From: Thermoactinomyces daqus
GTDB lineage: Bacteria > Bacillota > Bacilli > Thermoactinomycetales > Thermoactinomycetaceae
NCBI RefSeq assembly: GCF_000763315.1
Contig: NZ_JPST01000028.1
Location: 42,062-106,061, forward strand
Length of the DNA: 64,000 bases
Direction of reading: 5' to 3'
The position numbers and the translations under genes are program-made. Each line of letters opens with the position of its first letter. Positions within the stretch are counted from its first letter, which is position 1. This document shows positions 1-8,212 of the stretch, piece after piece. Below the pieces are notes generated by a model, which saw only the letters and a list, made by a program, of their open reading frames with translations, had not been told where the DNA came from and ran no database searches.

Positions 1-301
1 GTTCGTTCAAGTCGGAAAGCGGATCGGAAGTGACCGCTGTTCGTTCCCCTCTCTGGTCGCGAATCGCCATTCGCCCTTCCCGGCTCTTAATCACCCGGCA
101 CGGGGATGAGCCGACAAACGAATAGCGCGACCATCTTTCTCCACCTTCAACACTTTCAAGCAAAAAAGAGTACGGCTGATCTTTTACACGATCATATAAT
201 CGAATCGGGGTTTCCGTATCGGCAAGAACCGTTTTGCAAACAGGGATGACCGAAAAATCTCTGGCAAGTTTCACGGCCTCCAGCAAATCGGGGTAAATCA
301 A
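1..301 (-). CDS. trpE: Anthranilate synthase component I, N-terminal part (cut by window edge)
   Basis: The first committed enzyme of tryptophan synthesis; it makes anthranilate from chorismate with the TrpG amidotransferase. Only the first 100 codons lie in the window and the gene runs off the left edge. The visible part has the TrpE N-terminal pattern YSFLLESVEGGERWSRYSFVG-like segment (about residues 46-65), which belongs to the tryptophan-feedback domain. I chose a TTG start at 301 because AGGAGGG sits seven bases upstream and no ATG or GTG is in frame with a better site. It follows aroB but has its own promoter and a TRAP-type leader, so it is probably the first gene of the trp operon. 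The identity rests on motif recall, not on a search. Confidence 0.85.
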   Translation of the reverse strand, partial: MIYPDLLEAVKLARDFSVIPVCKTVLADTETPIRLYDRVKDQPYSFLLESVEGGERWSRYSFVGSSPCRVIKSREGRMAIRDQRGERTAVTSDPLSDLNE

Positions 302-360
302 TGAACTCCCTCCTCTTCTGTCGGCAAGAAGAGAGAAAGGATATAGGGGAAGAATGGAGG

Positions 361-393
361 AAAAATAAAAACCAAAGCAGAGCTGCTTTGGTT
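361..393 (-). terminator. trp leader attenuator terminator
   Basis: A GC-containing hairpin (arms AACCAAAGCAG and CTGCTTTGGTT, 370-393) is followed on the minus strand by a U-rich tract (361-369), just before the trpE ribosome binding site. It lies directly downstream of the TRAP-type triplet array. The bases AGCAGAG inside that array (about 450-456) can pair with CUCUGCU in the hairpin (376-382), which would form the competing antiterminator. This is the expected layout of a Bacillus trp attenuator. Confidence 0.85.
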
Positions 394-417
394 CTGGCGA
401 AAATATATGTGAACAGC

Positions 418-474
418 CTCCACTCAGCTCAAACTACGCTATATCCATTCTCTGCTCAGCTAAACTAAACCCTC
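418..474 (-). promoter_or_regulatory. TRAP (MtrB) binding site in the trp leader RNA
   Basis: Read on the minus strand, this segment has ten GAG or UAG triplets at 472-474, 465-467, 460-462, 455-457, 450-452, 439-441, 434-436, 428-430, 423-425 and 418-420. Spacers are mostly two or three bases, with one of four and one of eight. Eleven (G/U)AG repeats with two- to three-base spacers form the known TRAP target in the B. subtilis trp leader. Binding by tryptophan-loaded TRAP would block the antiterminator and let the terminator at 361-393 form. The matching protein gene, mtrB, is at 8213-8434. Confidence 0.88.
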
Positions 475-551
475 TGAAATGTACAAAACAAGGTAAAATA
501 AAAACACTCTCTCACAAACTGAATGATTTTCTTTTTCTCGTCTCATCTAAA

Positions 552-580
552 ACTGTATCGAACTTGTGTTTTTCTGTCAA
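552..580 (-). promoter_or_regulatory. Sigma-A promoter of the trp operon
   Basis: TTGACA (575-580) and TACAGT (552-557) on the minus strand are 17 bases apart. Transcription would start near 545, giving a leader of about 240 bases that contains the TRAP site and the attenuator. The promoter sits about 35 bases beyond the aroB stop, so trpE can be transcribed independently of aroCB. Confidence 0.7.
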
Positions 581-614
581 TAACCCAATTTCACTGCCGT
601 CCGGATAATCATCC

Positions 615-1709
615 TTATGCCCGGCGAAGCTCCTTCAACACCTCGCGAATCGGTTCTTCGGCGACTCCGCGCACCAATTCGACACGTCCGATCTGCGGGG
701 AAAGCACAAATGTATATTCTCCGCTCTGCACTTTTTTATCGCGTTTCATCGCTTCAAGCAAATCTTCTGCCGGCCAGGTGGTTTCCATGCGCACCGGCAG
801 GGAAAATGCCTGGAGCAGCGCTTCCGTGCGTTCCACCAGCGCGGGAGAGGCTCCGACGACCTTTACACTCAGGCGCGCCGCACCGGCTATTCCGATGGCG
901 ACCGCTTCTCCGTGCGTGAAGGTGCGATAACCGGATACCGCTTCGAGTGCATGGCCGATTGTATGCCCGTAATTTAAAATCGCCCGGATTCCTGCCTCCC
1001 GCTCATCCTGGGACACAACCGCCGTTTTCACCTGACAGCCGCGGTAAATCGCTTCGATCAACGGTTCGGTTTCCAAGCCAAGCAGTTCCCCGGCACGATC
1101 TTCCAGCCAGGAAACAAAAGATTCATCCCAGATCAGGCCGTGTTTTAGCACCTCCGCGAAGCCGGAAACGACCTCTTTTTGGGGCAGGGTTTTTAATGTA
1201 TCCACATCAAAGACGACCATGAGCGGCTGATGAAAAGCACCGATATAATTTTTTCCCAATGGATGGTTTACCGCCACTTTTCCTCCGACACTGCTGTCAT
1301 GAGCCAACAGCGAAGTGGGGAGCTGAACGAAGGGAATCCCGCGCATATAGCTGGCCGCGACGAATCCCGCCAAATCGCCGACCACACCGCCGCCCAAAGC
1401 TAAGATCACGCTTCGCCGGGTCAACCCGAATCGAAGGCAATCTCCAATCACCCGTTCAAATTCTTTCAGGTTTTTGTTCTCTTCTCCCGCGGGAATCAGA
1501 CTGAGACCGACCCGGTAACCAGCCTGCTGCAATATTTCCTGGATTTTCCCGGCATAAAGCGGACCAACATGGGTGTCGCTGACCAGCATGATGGTGCGAT
1601 CCCGGCTCACGCCATGTTTCTTGAGCAAAGCAGGCAATTGCTGGTACGTGCCCGAGCCAATGTAGATGGGATAAGATGTCCGTTCCAAGGAAACCGTCAA
1701 CGTTTTCAT
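615..1709 (-). CDS. aroB: 3-dehydroquinate synthase
   Basis: Second step of the shikimate pathway: it converts 3-deoxy-arabino-heptulosonate 7-phosphate to 3-dehydroquinate using NAD and a divalent metal in the cytosol. At 364 residues it has family length. The nucleotide-binding GGGVVGD is at 106-112 and the likely metal ligands are Glu186 (GFAEVLKH), His249 (NYGHTIGH) and His266 (THGEA). The start codon shares one base with the aroC stop (TGATG), so the two are probably translationally coupled. In B. subtilis aroH follows aroB; here the trp promoter and leader come next, with no chorismate mutase between. Confidence 0.97.
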   Translation of the reverse strand: MKTLTVSLERTSYPIYIGSGTYQQLPALLKKHGVSRDRTIMLVSDTHVGPLYAGKIQEILQQAGYRVGLSLIPAGEENKNLKEFERVIGDCLRFGLTRRSVILALGGGVVGDLAGFVAASYMRGIPFVQLPTSLLAHDSSVGGKVAVNHPLGKNYIGAFHQPLMVVFDVDTLKTLPQKEVVSGFAEVLKHGLIWDESFVSWLEDRAGELLGLETEPLIEAIYRGCQVKTAVVSQDEREAGIRAILNYGHTIGHALEAVSGYRTFTHGEAVAIGIAGAARLSVKVVGASPALVERTEALLQAFSLPVRMETTWPAEDLLEAMKRDKKVQSGEYTFVLSPQIGRVELVRGVAEEPIREVLKELRRA

Positions 1710-2869
1710 CAGAATTGGGCCGTCCTTTCCCGATAGCGCTTCACCTGTTCTGTCAATTCCATCATCGTGTCAGCCGGGAACTTTTCCAAAAGTGCATTGG
1801 CGATTTCCCATGCGACCACATTTTCCATCACGACACAGGCTGCGGGAACGGCGCAGCTGTCAGAGCGCTCAATGCTGGCCTCAAATGGTTCTTTGGAATC
1901 GATATCCACACTTTTCAGCGGTTTGTACAGGGTGGGAATCGGCTTCATCACCCCGCGCACGATAATCGGTTCGCCGGTCGTCATCCCGCCTTCAAATCCG
2001 CCGAGGCGATTCGTTGCGCGGTAAAAACCTTTCCCCTCCTCCCACATAATTTCGTCATGAACTTCTGATCCCGGAAGGGAAGCCATGGAGAATCCGAGCC
2101 CAAATTCGACGCCTTTAAACGCATTAATGCTGACAACCGCCTGAGCGATGCGGGCATCGAGCTTGCGATCCCAGTGGACATGACTGCCCAAACCGACCGG
2201 AGCCCCCTCGACCACCACTTCAACGATCCCTCCCAGGGAATCTCCTTCTTTTTTGGCACGGTCAATCGCTTCCATCATCGCCTGCTCCCCTTTTTTATCA
2301 AGGCAACGCACCGGCGAATCCTCAGCCACCCGTCTCATTTCCTCCAGCGGCAGATCGACCGGTTCCGCCGCAACATCCCCGATCCGCAGAACATGACCGG
2401 CAAGTTTGATGCCGCATTCCTCCAAAATCAGGCGGGCAACCGCACCGACAGCCACACGCGCCGCCGTTTCCCTCGCGCTGGAACGCTCCAGAACATCCCG
2501 CAGATCGCGGTGGCCGTATTTGATCGCGCCATTGAGATCGGCATGCCCGGGACGAGGCCGCGAAATCCGCCTTTTTTCCGCTTCTTCCGGAATCGGATCA
2601 ACCCCCATCACTTTTTGCCAATGCGTAAAATCGCGATTCTCAATCACCAGGGTAACCGGAGCGCCTGTCGTTTGCTGAAAACGCACGCCCGACATGATTT
2701 TCACCTGGTCTTTTTCAATCTGCATCCGCCGTCCCCGGCCATACCCCTTTTGTCTTCTGGCCAGTTCAAAATCGATTTTTTCCTTGGCAAAAGGCAAATG
2801 GCTCGGCAATCCCTCAATGATCACGGTCAGCTGTGGCCCGTGTGATTCTCCAGCGGTCAAATATCTCAT
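1709..2869 (-). CDS. aroC: Chorismate synthase
   Basis: Last step of the common aromatic pathway: it turns 5-enolpyruvylshikimate 3-phosphate into chorismate and needs reduced FMN, which it does not consume. Signature segments are GESHGP (7-12), the RPGHADL segment, [16 protein letters not shown] and [10 protein letters not shown] near the C-terminus. I start at the ATG encoding [11 protein letters not shown], because AGAGGAAG precedes it by about eight bases; an upstream ATG would add eight residues not usual for the family. It is 386 residues (B. subtilis AroF is about 390). It is the first gene of an aroC-aroB unit. Confidence 0.97.
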   Translation of the reverse strand: MRYLTAGESHGPQLTVIIEGLPSHLPFAKEKIDFELARRQKGYGRGRRMQIEKDQVKIMSGVRFQQTTGAPVTLVIENRDFTHWQKVMGVDPIPEEAEKRRISRPRPGHADLNGAIKYGHRDLRDVLERSSARETAARVAVGAVARLILEECGIKLAGHVLRIGDVAAEPVDLPLEEMRRVAEDSPVRCLDKKGEQAMMEAIDRAKKEGDSLGGIVEVVVEGAPVGLGSHVHWDRKLDARIAQAVVSINAFKGVEFGLGFSMASLPGSEVHDEIMWEEGKGFYRATNRLGGFEGGMTTGEPIIVRGVMKPIPTLYKPLKSVDIDSKEPFEASIERSDSCAVPAACVVMENVVAWEIANALLEKFPADTMMELTEQVKRYRERTAQF

Positions 2870-2919
2870 CTCAAATCTTCCTCTCTGTCTCAACTCTTTT
2901 GACCTGAAATTTGATAGTT

Positions 2920-2928
2920 ATCATAACA
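2920..2928 (-). promoter_or_regulatory. Possible extended -10 promoter for aroC
   Basis: TGTTATGAT on the minus strand is an extended -10 element about 55 bases before the aroC start. No good -35 box lies 17 bases upstream, so this is only a candidate. Confidence 0.35.
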
Positions 2929-2980
2929 CAGAAAAAAAGGGGATGGAAGATGAAATTGAAAAAAGTTCGCGGTCAATAAT

Positions 2981-3003
2981 AAAAAACCGGCAAAAAAGCC
3001 GGC
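2981..3003 (-). terminator. Terminator of the small gene at 3022
   Basis: On the minus strand GCCGG and CCGGC pair around a U-rich loop and are followed by six T residues. It lies 19 bases past the stop of the gene at 3022-3201 and separates it from the aroC promoter region. Confidence 0.75.
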
Positions 3004-3021
3004 TGAAGGAGATTACAGGTC

Positions 3022-3201
3022 TTACTGTTTGATATTTAAACTGCTGGTGACGGCGTGGTCCCAGCTGGGATAATAATACAGGGCGCTTTGCATCAATTCC
3101 GGGTCCATTTGTTTTACTTTTTTCTTGCTGAGGGAAACTCCCTGCTGTTTTAAATGTTTGATTCGCTTGGTCACTTCGTCGGGGCTCATCGGAATATCCA
3201 T
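3022..3201 (-). CDS. Small basic protein, unknown function
   Basis: A 59-residue lysine-rich protein that I cannot assign. Residues 5-55 read as two or three short helices and include SKKKVKQMDPELMQSALYYY followed by PSWDHAV. The YxSWxxA ending recalls the short helical repeats found beside some homing endonucleases and phage DNA-binding proteins, but this is only a resemblance. I start at the ATG at 3201, preceded by GGAAGG at about five bases. A strong AAGGAGGTGG lies about 70 bases further upstream, but no in-frame start is suitably spaced from it. The gene stands alone between aroC and ndk and has its own terminator. Confidence 0.55.
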   Translation of the reverse strand: MDIPMSPDEVTKRIKHLKQQGVSLSKKKVKQMDPELMQSALYYYPSWDHAVTSSLNIKQ

Positions 3202-3344
3202 ATTGCCTTCCGACTGCTTGAACCGAAAAATCACTCGCACACTTGCAGGCTGACAGCAGGCAGAGGATGTCCACCTCCTTCTTAAGCAACGATCCTTTTT
3301 TCTGTTACCAATATGGTCAAAGAAATCAAAAAATAATCCTGCCA

Positions 3345-3381
3345 ATCAAAAAAAGCACGATTCGTGTGAACCGTGCTTTTT
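3345..3381 (-). terminator. ndk terminator
   Basis: AAAAAGCACG (3350-3359) pairs with CGTGCTTTTT (3372-3381). On the minus strand it begins just after the ndk stop and ends in a T run. Confidence 0.8.
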
Positions 3382-3385
3382 ATTT

Positions 3386-3829
3386 TCAAATCCAGCGGTT
3401 AATCGTTTTTTCGTAGGACAGGAGTTCTGCTTCGTCAAACCAAAGGGCGATTTCCCTTTCTGCACTCGCCTGGGAATCCGACCCATGGATAATATTCATG
3501 CCCACATTGACCCCGAAGTCGCCGCGAATCGTCCCAGGCAGTGCCTCAGACGGATTGGTTTTGCCCATCATTTGACGGGCGGTGGCGATCACATTCGGTC
3601 CTTGCCACACCATGGCAAAGACAGGACCCAGGGTAATAAAATCAACCAATTCTCCAAAAAACGGCTTTTCTTTGTGTTCAGCATAATGCTGTTCCGCCAA
3701 TTCGCTTGATACGGACATCAACTTTGCTGCCACCAGCTGGAATCCTTTTTTTTCAAAACGGGCAACCACTTCCCCGATCAGCCCGCGTTGAACTCCATCC
3801 GGTTTAACCATGATAAACGTTTTTTCCAT
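3386..3829 (-). CDS. ndk: Nucleoside diphosphate kinase
   Basis: Transfers the terminal phosphate between nucleoside triphosphates and diphosphates and so balances the NTP and dNTP pools. The 147 residues match the bacterial family (B. subtilis about 148). The phospho-accepting histidine is His115 in NIIHGSD, and the N-terminal [12 protein letters not shown] pattern (5-16) is typical. The start is the ATG giving [12 protein letters not shown], with GGGGGA seven bases upstream. As in B. subtilis, it sits next to the hepS-menG-hepT cluster, but it has its own promoter and terminator. Confidence 0.97.
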   Translation of the reverse strand: MEKTFIMVKPDGVQRGLIGEVVARFEKKGFQLVAAKLMSVSSELAEQHYAEHKEKPFFGELVDFITLGPVFAMVWQGPNVIATARQMMGKTNPSEALPGTIRGDFGVNVGMNIIHGSDSQASAEREIALWFDEAELLSYEKTINRWI

Positions 3830-3891
3830 AAATGAATCCCCCATACTGCTATGTATCGATGCATGCACCTGAATCCAGGTAACCACACCAA

Positions 3892-3921
3892 ATTGTAACA
3901 GAGATCGAAATGAAAACGCAA
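3892..3921 (-). promoter_or_regulatory. Promoter of ndk
   Basis: TTGCGT (3916-3921) and TACAAT (3892-3897) are 18 bases apart on the minus strand. The expected 5' untranslated region of about 55 bases holds a small hairpin, ACCTG with CAGGT. Confidence 0.55.
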
Positions 3922-3963
3922 CCAATTCCCTTATTTTTGTGAAAATATGTTGCAGGTGGTGTC

Positions 3964-4015
3964 TGATGCCCCTAAACCTCCCTGCTATTTCAAACGGATG
4001 GTCAGTGGGGCATCA
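3964..4015. repeat. Inverted repeat between hepT and ndk
   Basis: TGATGCCCC (3964-3972) and GGGGCATCA (4007-4015) are perfect 9-base arms separated by 34 bases. No T tract follows on either strand, so this is not an ordinary terminator. It could be an RNA hairpin at the end of the hepT transcript or a protein-binding site. Confidence 0.6.
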
Positions 4016-4070
4016 CCCCTCCCGGTTCTGCCAAAACTTTCACCCTCGGGCAGCACCCGAATATCACTTT

Positions 4071-5042
4071 TCAGTATGAGCGGCTGACGATAAATTCCCC
4101 GATCAGTCGCAATGATTCACGCTCATGCGATTCGGGCAAAAGCGACAGACATTGCATCGCTTTCTTCATATACCGCCGGGACAAATCCAGCGTATACTCA
4201 ATTCCGCCCAGCCGTTTGATCAGATCCAAAATCGCGGGCAAGTTGCCTTCTCCCCCGCCGGAACGGAGATAATCCGTGATTTTTTGCTTATCTGAAGTTC
4301 CTGCTTTGGCCAGCGCATAAATAACCGGGAGGGTCACATTGCCCTGGCGCAAATCGCTTCCGGCCGGTTTGCCCAGGACTTTTTCGTTTCCGACAAAATC
4401 GAGCACATCGTCGGTTAACTGAAACGCCATCCCCACGTAATAGCCATACGCCTGAAGGGAACGAATATAGCGCGGCTCCGCTCCGCTCACATACGCGCCC
4501 AAGTAACAGCTGGCGGCCATCAGGAGCGCCGTTTTTCTTTTGATCCGGCGCAGGTAACGCCTGAAAGAGAGCGACTCGCTGAACAAATCGGCCATTTGGT
4601 CAATCTCCCCCAGGCACATGCGGTTGATCGCCGTCGCCAAAATTGCCTGCACTTCATGCGGCCTGCACTCCGTAATTTTCTGCAAAGCGCGGGCGAAGAT
4701 ATAATCACCGGTATACATGGCGACGCGATTATCCCATTCCGCTTTGACCGTTCGTCTCCCCCTGCGGGTATCGGCATCATCGATCACATCATCATGTACC
4801 AGTGTGGCCATATGAATCAGTTCCAAGGCCACGGCCACTTTTGTCAATCTCTCAATGTCATATCGCCCGAAATGACCGGCCAGCAGAACAAAAACAGGGC
4901 GCATCCTCTTTCCGCCCGCTGTAAGCAAATGGCTTGACGAATCATATAACATTTGCTCGCTGGTCTGAATGGCCTCAGTCAGCGTTTTTTCGATCAGCTC
5001 TAAGTCATTCTTCAGATTGAGATAAATTTCTTGCAAGTTCAT
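4071..5042 (-). CDS. hepT: Heptaprenyl diphosphate synthase, component II
   Basis: The catalytic large subunit of the two-part prenyl diphosphate synthase that makes the menaquinone side chain. The 323 residues carry GGKRMRP (43-49), the first aspartate-rich motif DDVID (84-88) and the second, DDVLD (211-215), which bind the magnesium-diphosphate groups. I start at the ATG giving MNLQEIYLNL, with AGGGTG about seven bases upstream; further ATG or GTG codons upstream would add a non-family extension. It ends the hepS-menG-ubiA-hepT cluster, and the 141-base gap before it holds no gene. Confidence 0.94.
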   Translation of the reverse strand: MNLQEIYLNLKNDLELIEKTLTEAIQTSEQMLYDSSSHLLTAGGKRMRPVFVLLAGHFGRYDIERLTKVAVALELIHMATLVHDDVIDDADTRRGRRTVKAEWDNRVAMYTGDYIFARALQKITECRPHEVQAILATAINRMCLGEIDQMADLFSESLSFRRYLRRIKRKTALLMAASCYLGAYVSGAEPRYIRSLQAYGYYVGMAFQLTDDVLDFVGNEKVLGKPAGSDLRQGNVTLPVIYALAKAGTSDKQKITDYLRSGGGEGNLPAILDLIKRLGGIEYTLDLSRRYMKKAMQCLSLLPESHERESLRLIGEFIVSRSY

Positions 5043-5183
5043 CCGTTTCACCCTGTTAACGCATGCTAAAGGACAATCACCATTCAAAAACTGACAAGAC
5101 CAACCCCTGCATCCCTTAACATTACGGTAATCGCAATTGCTCAGCAACGTTCTTGAAATAACCGGCTCCAAACACCAGATGCC

Positions 5184-6059
5184 TTATCTGATTAACACAT
5201 CGAGCATGGTAAAGACGAAAACAATCACGCTGAGAACCCCGTTCATCGTGAAAAAGGCAGTATTCAATCGGGACAAATCATCAGCGGAAACAATGGAATG
5301 CTCATAAAAGAGGATAATCAGGGCAATCACCACACCGATGCCATACCACAAGCCCAAATCACCCAGCAGCAAAAGGGCAATCAGTCCGGCAGCGGTACCG
5401 ACATGCATCAATGCGGAAATAAAAAGCGACCGCTTGATTCCAAACCGGGCAGGAAGCGAGTAAAGCCGCTCCTGTCTGTCAAACTCCAAATCCTGGCAGG
5501 CATAGATCACATCAAAGCCACCGATCCATAATGCCACGGAGGCAAACAGAATAAGTGAGAGCATATCGATTTCTCCCGTGGTCGCCACCCATCCGCCGAG
5601 CGACCCCAACGCCGACGAAATTCCGCAGAAAAAATGGCATGTCCAGGTAAAACGCTTGGTGTAGGAGTAAAAAACCAGGAAAAAGACAGCAACCGGCAAC
5701 AATTCCACCGCAAGCATATTCAACTGGAATGCAGCCAGAAACAAGAGTGCAAACGAAACGATGACAAACCCCCACACAAACGGAACCGAAACCAGTCCGG
5801 CCGGAATGGCCCGGTTTGCGGTGCGCGGATTTTTGGCATCAATATGGCTGTCGATCAAGCGGTTCAAAGCCATCGCCGCACTTCTTGCTCCTGCCATCGC
5901 CAATGTAACCCAGCCGATCTCCGCCCAGGTCGGAAGATGACCGCGCACTTCGAGACTGCCCAGAACCGCCCCCATGTAGGCAAACGGCAGTGCAAAAATG
6001 GTGTGTTCAAACTTAATCATTTCAAGTACGATCCTAATTTTTTTCAGCACCTTAACCAC
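5184..6059 (-). CDS. UbiA-family prenyltransferase (MqnP-like)
   Basis: An integral membrane aromatic prenyltransferase of 291 residues with about eight hydrophobic segments. The prenyl-diphosphate site NRLIDSHID is at 66-74 (Asn66, Asp70, Asp74) and a second aspartate region DLEFDR lies near residue 190. It is closer in pattern to the 4-hydroxybenzoate-type UbiA group, which includes MqnP of the futalosine menaquinone route, than to classical MenA, which I infer from the N-terminal KFEHTIFALPFAYMGA segment. GTG start with AAGGA seven bases upstream. It sits 12 bases after menG and upstream of hepT; B. subtilis has no prenyltransferase here. Attachment of the HepST chain to the quinone nucleus is the likely job. 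Confidence 0.8.
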   Translation of the reverse strand: MVKVLKKIRIVLEMIKFEHTIFALPFAYMGAVLGSLEVRGHLPTWAEIGWVTLAMAGARSAAMALNRLIDSHIDAKNPRTANRAIPAGLVSVPFVWGFVIVSFALLFLAAFQLNMLAVELLPVAVFFLVFYSYTKRFTWTCHFFCGISSALGSLGGWVATTGEIDMLSLILFASVALWIGGFDVIYACQDLEFDRQERLYSLPARFGIKRSLFISALMHVGTAAGLIALLLLGDLGLWYGIGVVIALIILFYEHSIVSADDLSRLNTAFFTMNGVLSVIVFVFTMLDVLIR

Positions 6060-6071
6060 CTTGCTTTCCTT

Positions 6072-6797
6072 CTATTCCACCTCTGGTTTGCGCCCGATGT
6101 GAAGCGCCGCAATTCCGCCGGAGAGGGGATAGACCTGAACATCCTGCAATCCTACATCCTCAGCCATGATCCTGGCCAGCTCATGATATCCGGGAAATTG
6201 CATCAGCGATTCCGGCAGCCAGCGATACTGTTCATAGCTGCCCGCAAACCATTTTCCGAGCAGCGGCAAAATCCGCTCAAAATACAGGTAATATACGGCG
6301 CGAAAAGGAGGCCAGGACGGTTTGGAAAGCTCCAGGGAAACCACTTGCCCTCCCGGTTTTACCACCCGTTTCATCTCGTTCAATACCTGGACGATGTCGG
6401 GAACATTGCGAAGGGCAAACCCGATCGTGGCATGATCAAAGGTATGATCGGGAAAAGGAAGTTGCATCGCATCGCCCTGAATCAGTTCCACCTGTCCGTC
6501 CAATCCGGCCTTTTCCACTTTCCCTTTCCCGACCTTCAGCATGTTTGCGCTGAAGTCAAGGCCGACGATTCGTCCGGTTCCGGATGACTTCGCCAGGGAG
6601 ATGGTCCAGTCGCAGGTGCCGCAACAAACATCCAATGCGGTATCCCCTGGCTTCACCGCCATTTTTTTCATCGCAAATCTTCGCCAAAGCTTATGCATGC
6701 GGAAGCTTAGCAATGTATTCATCCAGTCATAATTTTTGGCGATGCTTTCGAAAACCTCATGAACAAATTTCGTCTTTTCTTCCCCGCGAACATTCAT
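6072..6797 (-). CDS. menG: Demethylmenaquinone methyltransferase
   Basis: A SAM-dependent C-methyltransferase (UbiE/MenG family, also called menH in B. subtilis) that makes menaquinone from demethylmenaquinone at the membrane surface. The 241 residues include the SAM site motif ALDVCCGTCDW (about 54-64) and the family segments GLDFSANML and GFALRNVPD. The start ATG overlaps the hepS stop (ATGA), so the two are coupled. It is the second gene of hepS-menG-ubiA-hepT, the same hepS-menG-hepT order as in B. subtilis with one gene inserted. Confidence 0.95.
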   Translation of the reverse strand: MNVRGEEKTKFVHEVFESIAKNYDWMNTLLSFRMHKLWRRFAMKKMAVKPGDTALDVCCGTCDWTISLAKSSGTGRIVGLDFSANMLKVGKGKVEKAGLDGQVELIQGDAMQLPFPDHTFDHATIGFALRNVPDIVQVLNEMKRVVKPGGQVVSLELSKPSWPPFRAVYYLYFERILPLLGKWFAGSYEQYRWLPESLMQFPGYHELARIMAEDVGLQDVQVYPLSGGIAALHIGRKPEVE

Positions 6798-7549
6798 GCT
6801 TGACCACTCTCTTTCAGACAGGCTCCCCTGTCGACGCTATCGTACACCTCTTTGGCCAGTTCTTCCAATTGGCCTTTGCTTTCCGAATCCGGCCAGCCGT
6901 TCAACAGGTTGGTCAAGGACGAACGGCTCTGTTCCAAGTAAAAAAGTTTTTCCGTTGAGCTGAGTCCGGGAAAGCGCAGGAGTTCTTCATACAGGAGCAG
7001 TTCTTCTGCAACCGGCCGCCATGAAAAGGCAAACCCTTTCCGAACATGAAAAAAATCGGCCAATGCCGCAATCAGTTCACTCGAAATCGATTTGATCCGC
7101 TTGACCATTTCCGCGGTAAGGGGAGCCCCTGCTTTTCGCATCTGATGCAATGACATTTTCCACTCATTGATGCGACAGATGGCCCCGGCCAAACAATGGA
7201 TCACATCCGTTTCCTTCTCTTTGGCCAGCAAATAGTAAAACAAGCTGCTGTAATAATCCCCCGCCAATACCGTCACCTGCTGTTTTCGCTGTCCGGGCAG
7301 CGCTTCGGGAGCACTGGTCTCCACCGTTTCGTGCAAGTCGATTCCCATTTTTAGCAAAGTCGTCGCAATCGTGTACAGGGCAATTTTCTCTTTTTCCAGC
7401 TGGTACGCATGCAACATCAAATACAAAACGCGCACAAAAAAAACAGGGATATCTGGCCTCCCGATTTGTTGCCGAACATATGAATTTTCTGCATGTTTTT
7501 CAATTTGCTCTAATATTTCTCTCAGCTCTTTTTTATGTACGCATGCCAT
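6794..7549 (-). CDS. hepS: Heptaprenyl diphosphate synthase, component I
   Basis: The small, non-catalytic partner of HepT, needed for chain-length control of the menaquinone tail. The 251 residues equal the B. subtilis length. It is all-helical with no catalytic aspartate motif, and contains the conserved LAGDYYSSLFYYLLA segment (about 106-121). I start at the ATG giving MACVHKKELREIL, because GGGGGA lies eight bases upstream; a further in-frame ATG would add 12 residues and has no such site. First gene of the menaquinone cluster. Confidence 0.9.
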   Translation of the reverse strand: MACVHKKELREILEQIEKHAENSYVRQQIGRPDIPVFFVRVLYLMLHAYQLEKEKIALYTIATTLLKMGIDLHETVETSAPEALPGQRKQQVTVLAGDYYSSLFYYLLAKEKETDVIHCLAGAICRINEWKMSLHQMRKAGAPLTAEMVKRIKSISSELIAALADFFHVRKGFAFSWRPVAEELLLYEELLRFPGLSSTEKLFYLEQSRSSLTNLLNGWPDSESKGQLEELAKEVYDSVDRGACLKESGQA

Positions 7550-7592
7550 AAAAACGTTCCCCCATGAGGACTTAAGATCAAACACTGCGATT

Positions 7593-7601
7593 AGTATATC
7601 A
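7593..7601 (-). promoter_or_regulatory. Possible extended -10 promoter for hepS
   Basis: TGATATACT on the minus strand is an extended -10 element about 45 bases before the hepS start. No clear -35 box is present. Confidence 0.4.
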
Positions 7602-7640
7602 TACTTTTGGGGGAGATAGGCATTCTTCCGCTGTTTTCCA

Positions 7641-8129
7641 TCACTCAGGGGATGTGATCACGTGAAACATCGATTTGAGATATTTCTCCGGCGGCTGTTT
7701 TTCAGCTCTTTTCTGTCCCGGATCTCTGTTAAATTCTTCCCTGGTGGCGGTTAGCAAAAAGTCCGCCCCGTCATTCCGATGCACGAACAAGCGGACTTGA
7801 TCAATATTTTCTGTTTCTGTAAACGCCGCCTTCAGCAACGCCAAAATCTCCTGGTACATCAATGGTTCTTTCACTCTTTCCTGAGAAAGCTCCAAAAAGA
7901 GGAAATTCCTTTGCAAATCAACTTTCTTCACTGTTAATTGAAAATGCCTGTCCCTAATAAAATCAACCAGATTCTCGGCTCGCAGCTGCTTACTTGAGGA
8001 TTTGAAAACAGGAATTTCCCTCTTTTTATTCTCTTTCTTCTGGTAGAAGAGCGGGAAAACGGACACGCTGGCGGCCAGAAAAGCGGCGGCAAAGACAGCC
8101 ATCATCATCCGGATTGCGAACGTTTTCAC
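7641..8129 (-). CDS. Membrane-anchored protein, unknown function
   Basis: A 162-residue protein that I do not recognise. Residues about 7-28 form one hydrophobic segment (signal anchor or uncleaved signal), followed by a short lysine-rich stretch and a mixed alpha/beta domain facing outward. GTG start with AAGGGGAG six bases upstream. It lies between mtrB and hepS on the same strand, with gaps of about 80-90 bases on each side and no strong terminator, so it may be read together with either. No catalytic motif is visible. Confidence 0.7.
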   Translation of the reverse strand: MKTFAIRMMMAVFAAAFLAASVSVFPLFYQKKENKKREIPVFKSSSKQLRAENLVDFIRDRHFQLTVKKVDLQRNFLFLELSQERVKEPLMYQEILALLKAAFTETENIDQVRLFVHRNDGADFLLTATREEFNRDPGQKRAEKQPPEKYLKSMFHVITSPE

Positions 8130-8212
8130 GCATATCTCCCCTTACACCGATCTCTTGTCACCATTGTATCGGTGCGAGCCGGAAAACATGCACGACCGGC
8201 GGGGACATTTTT

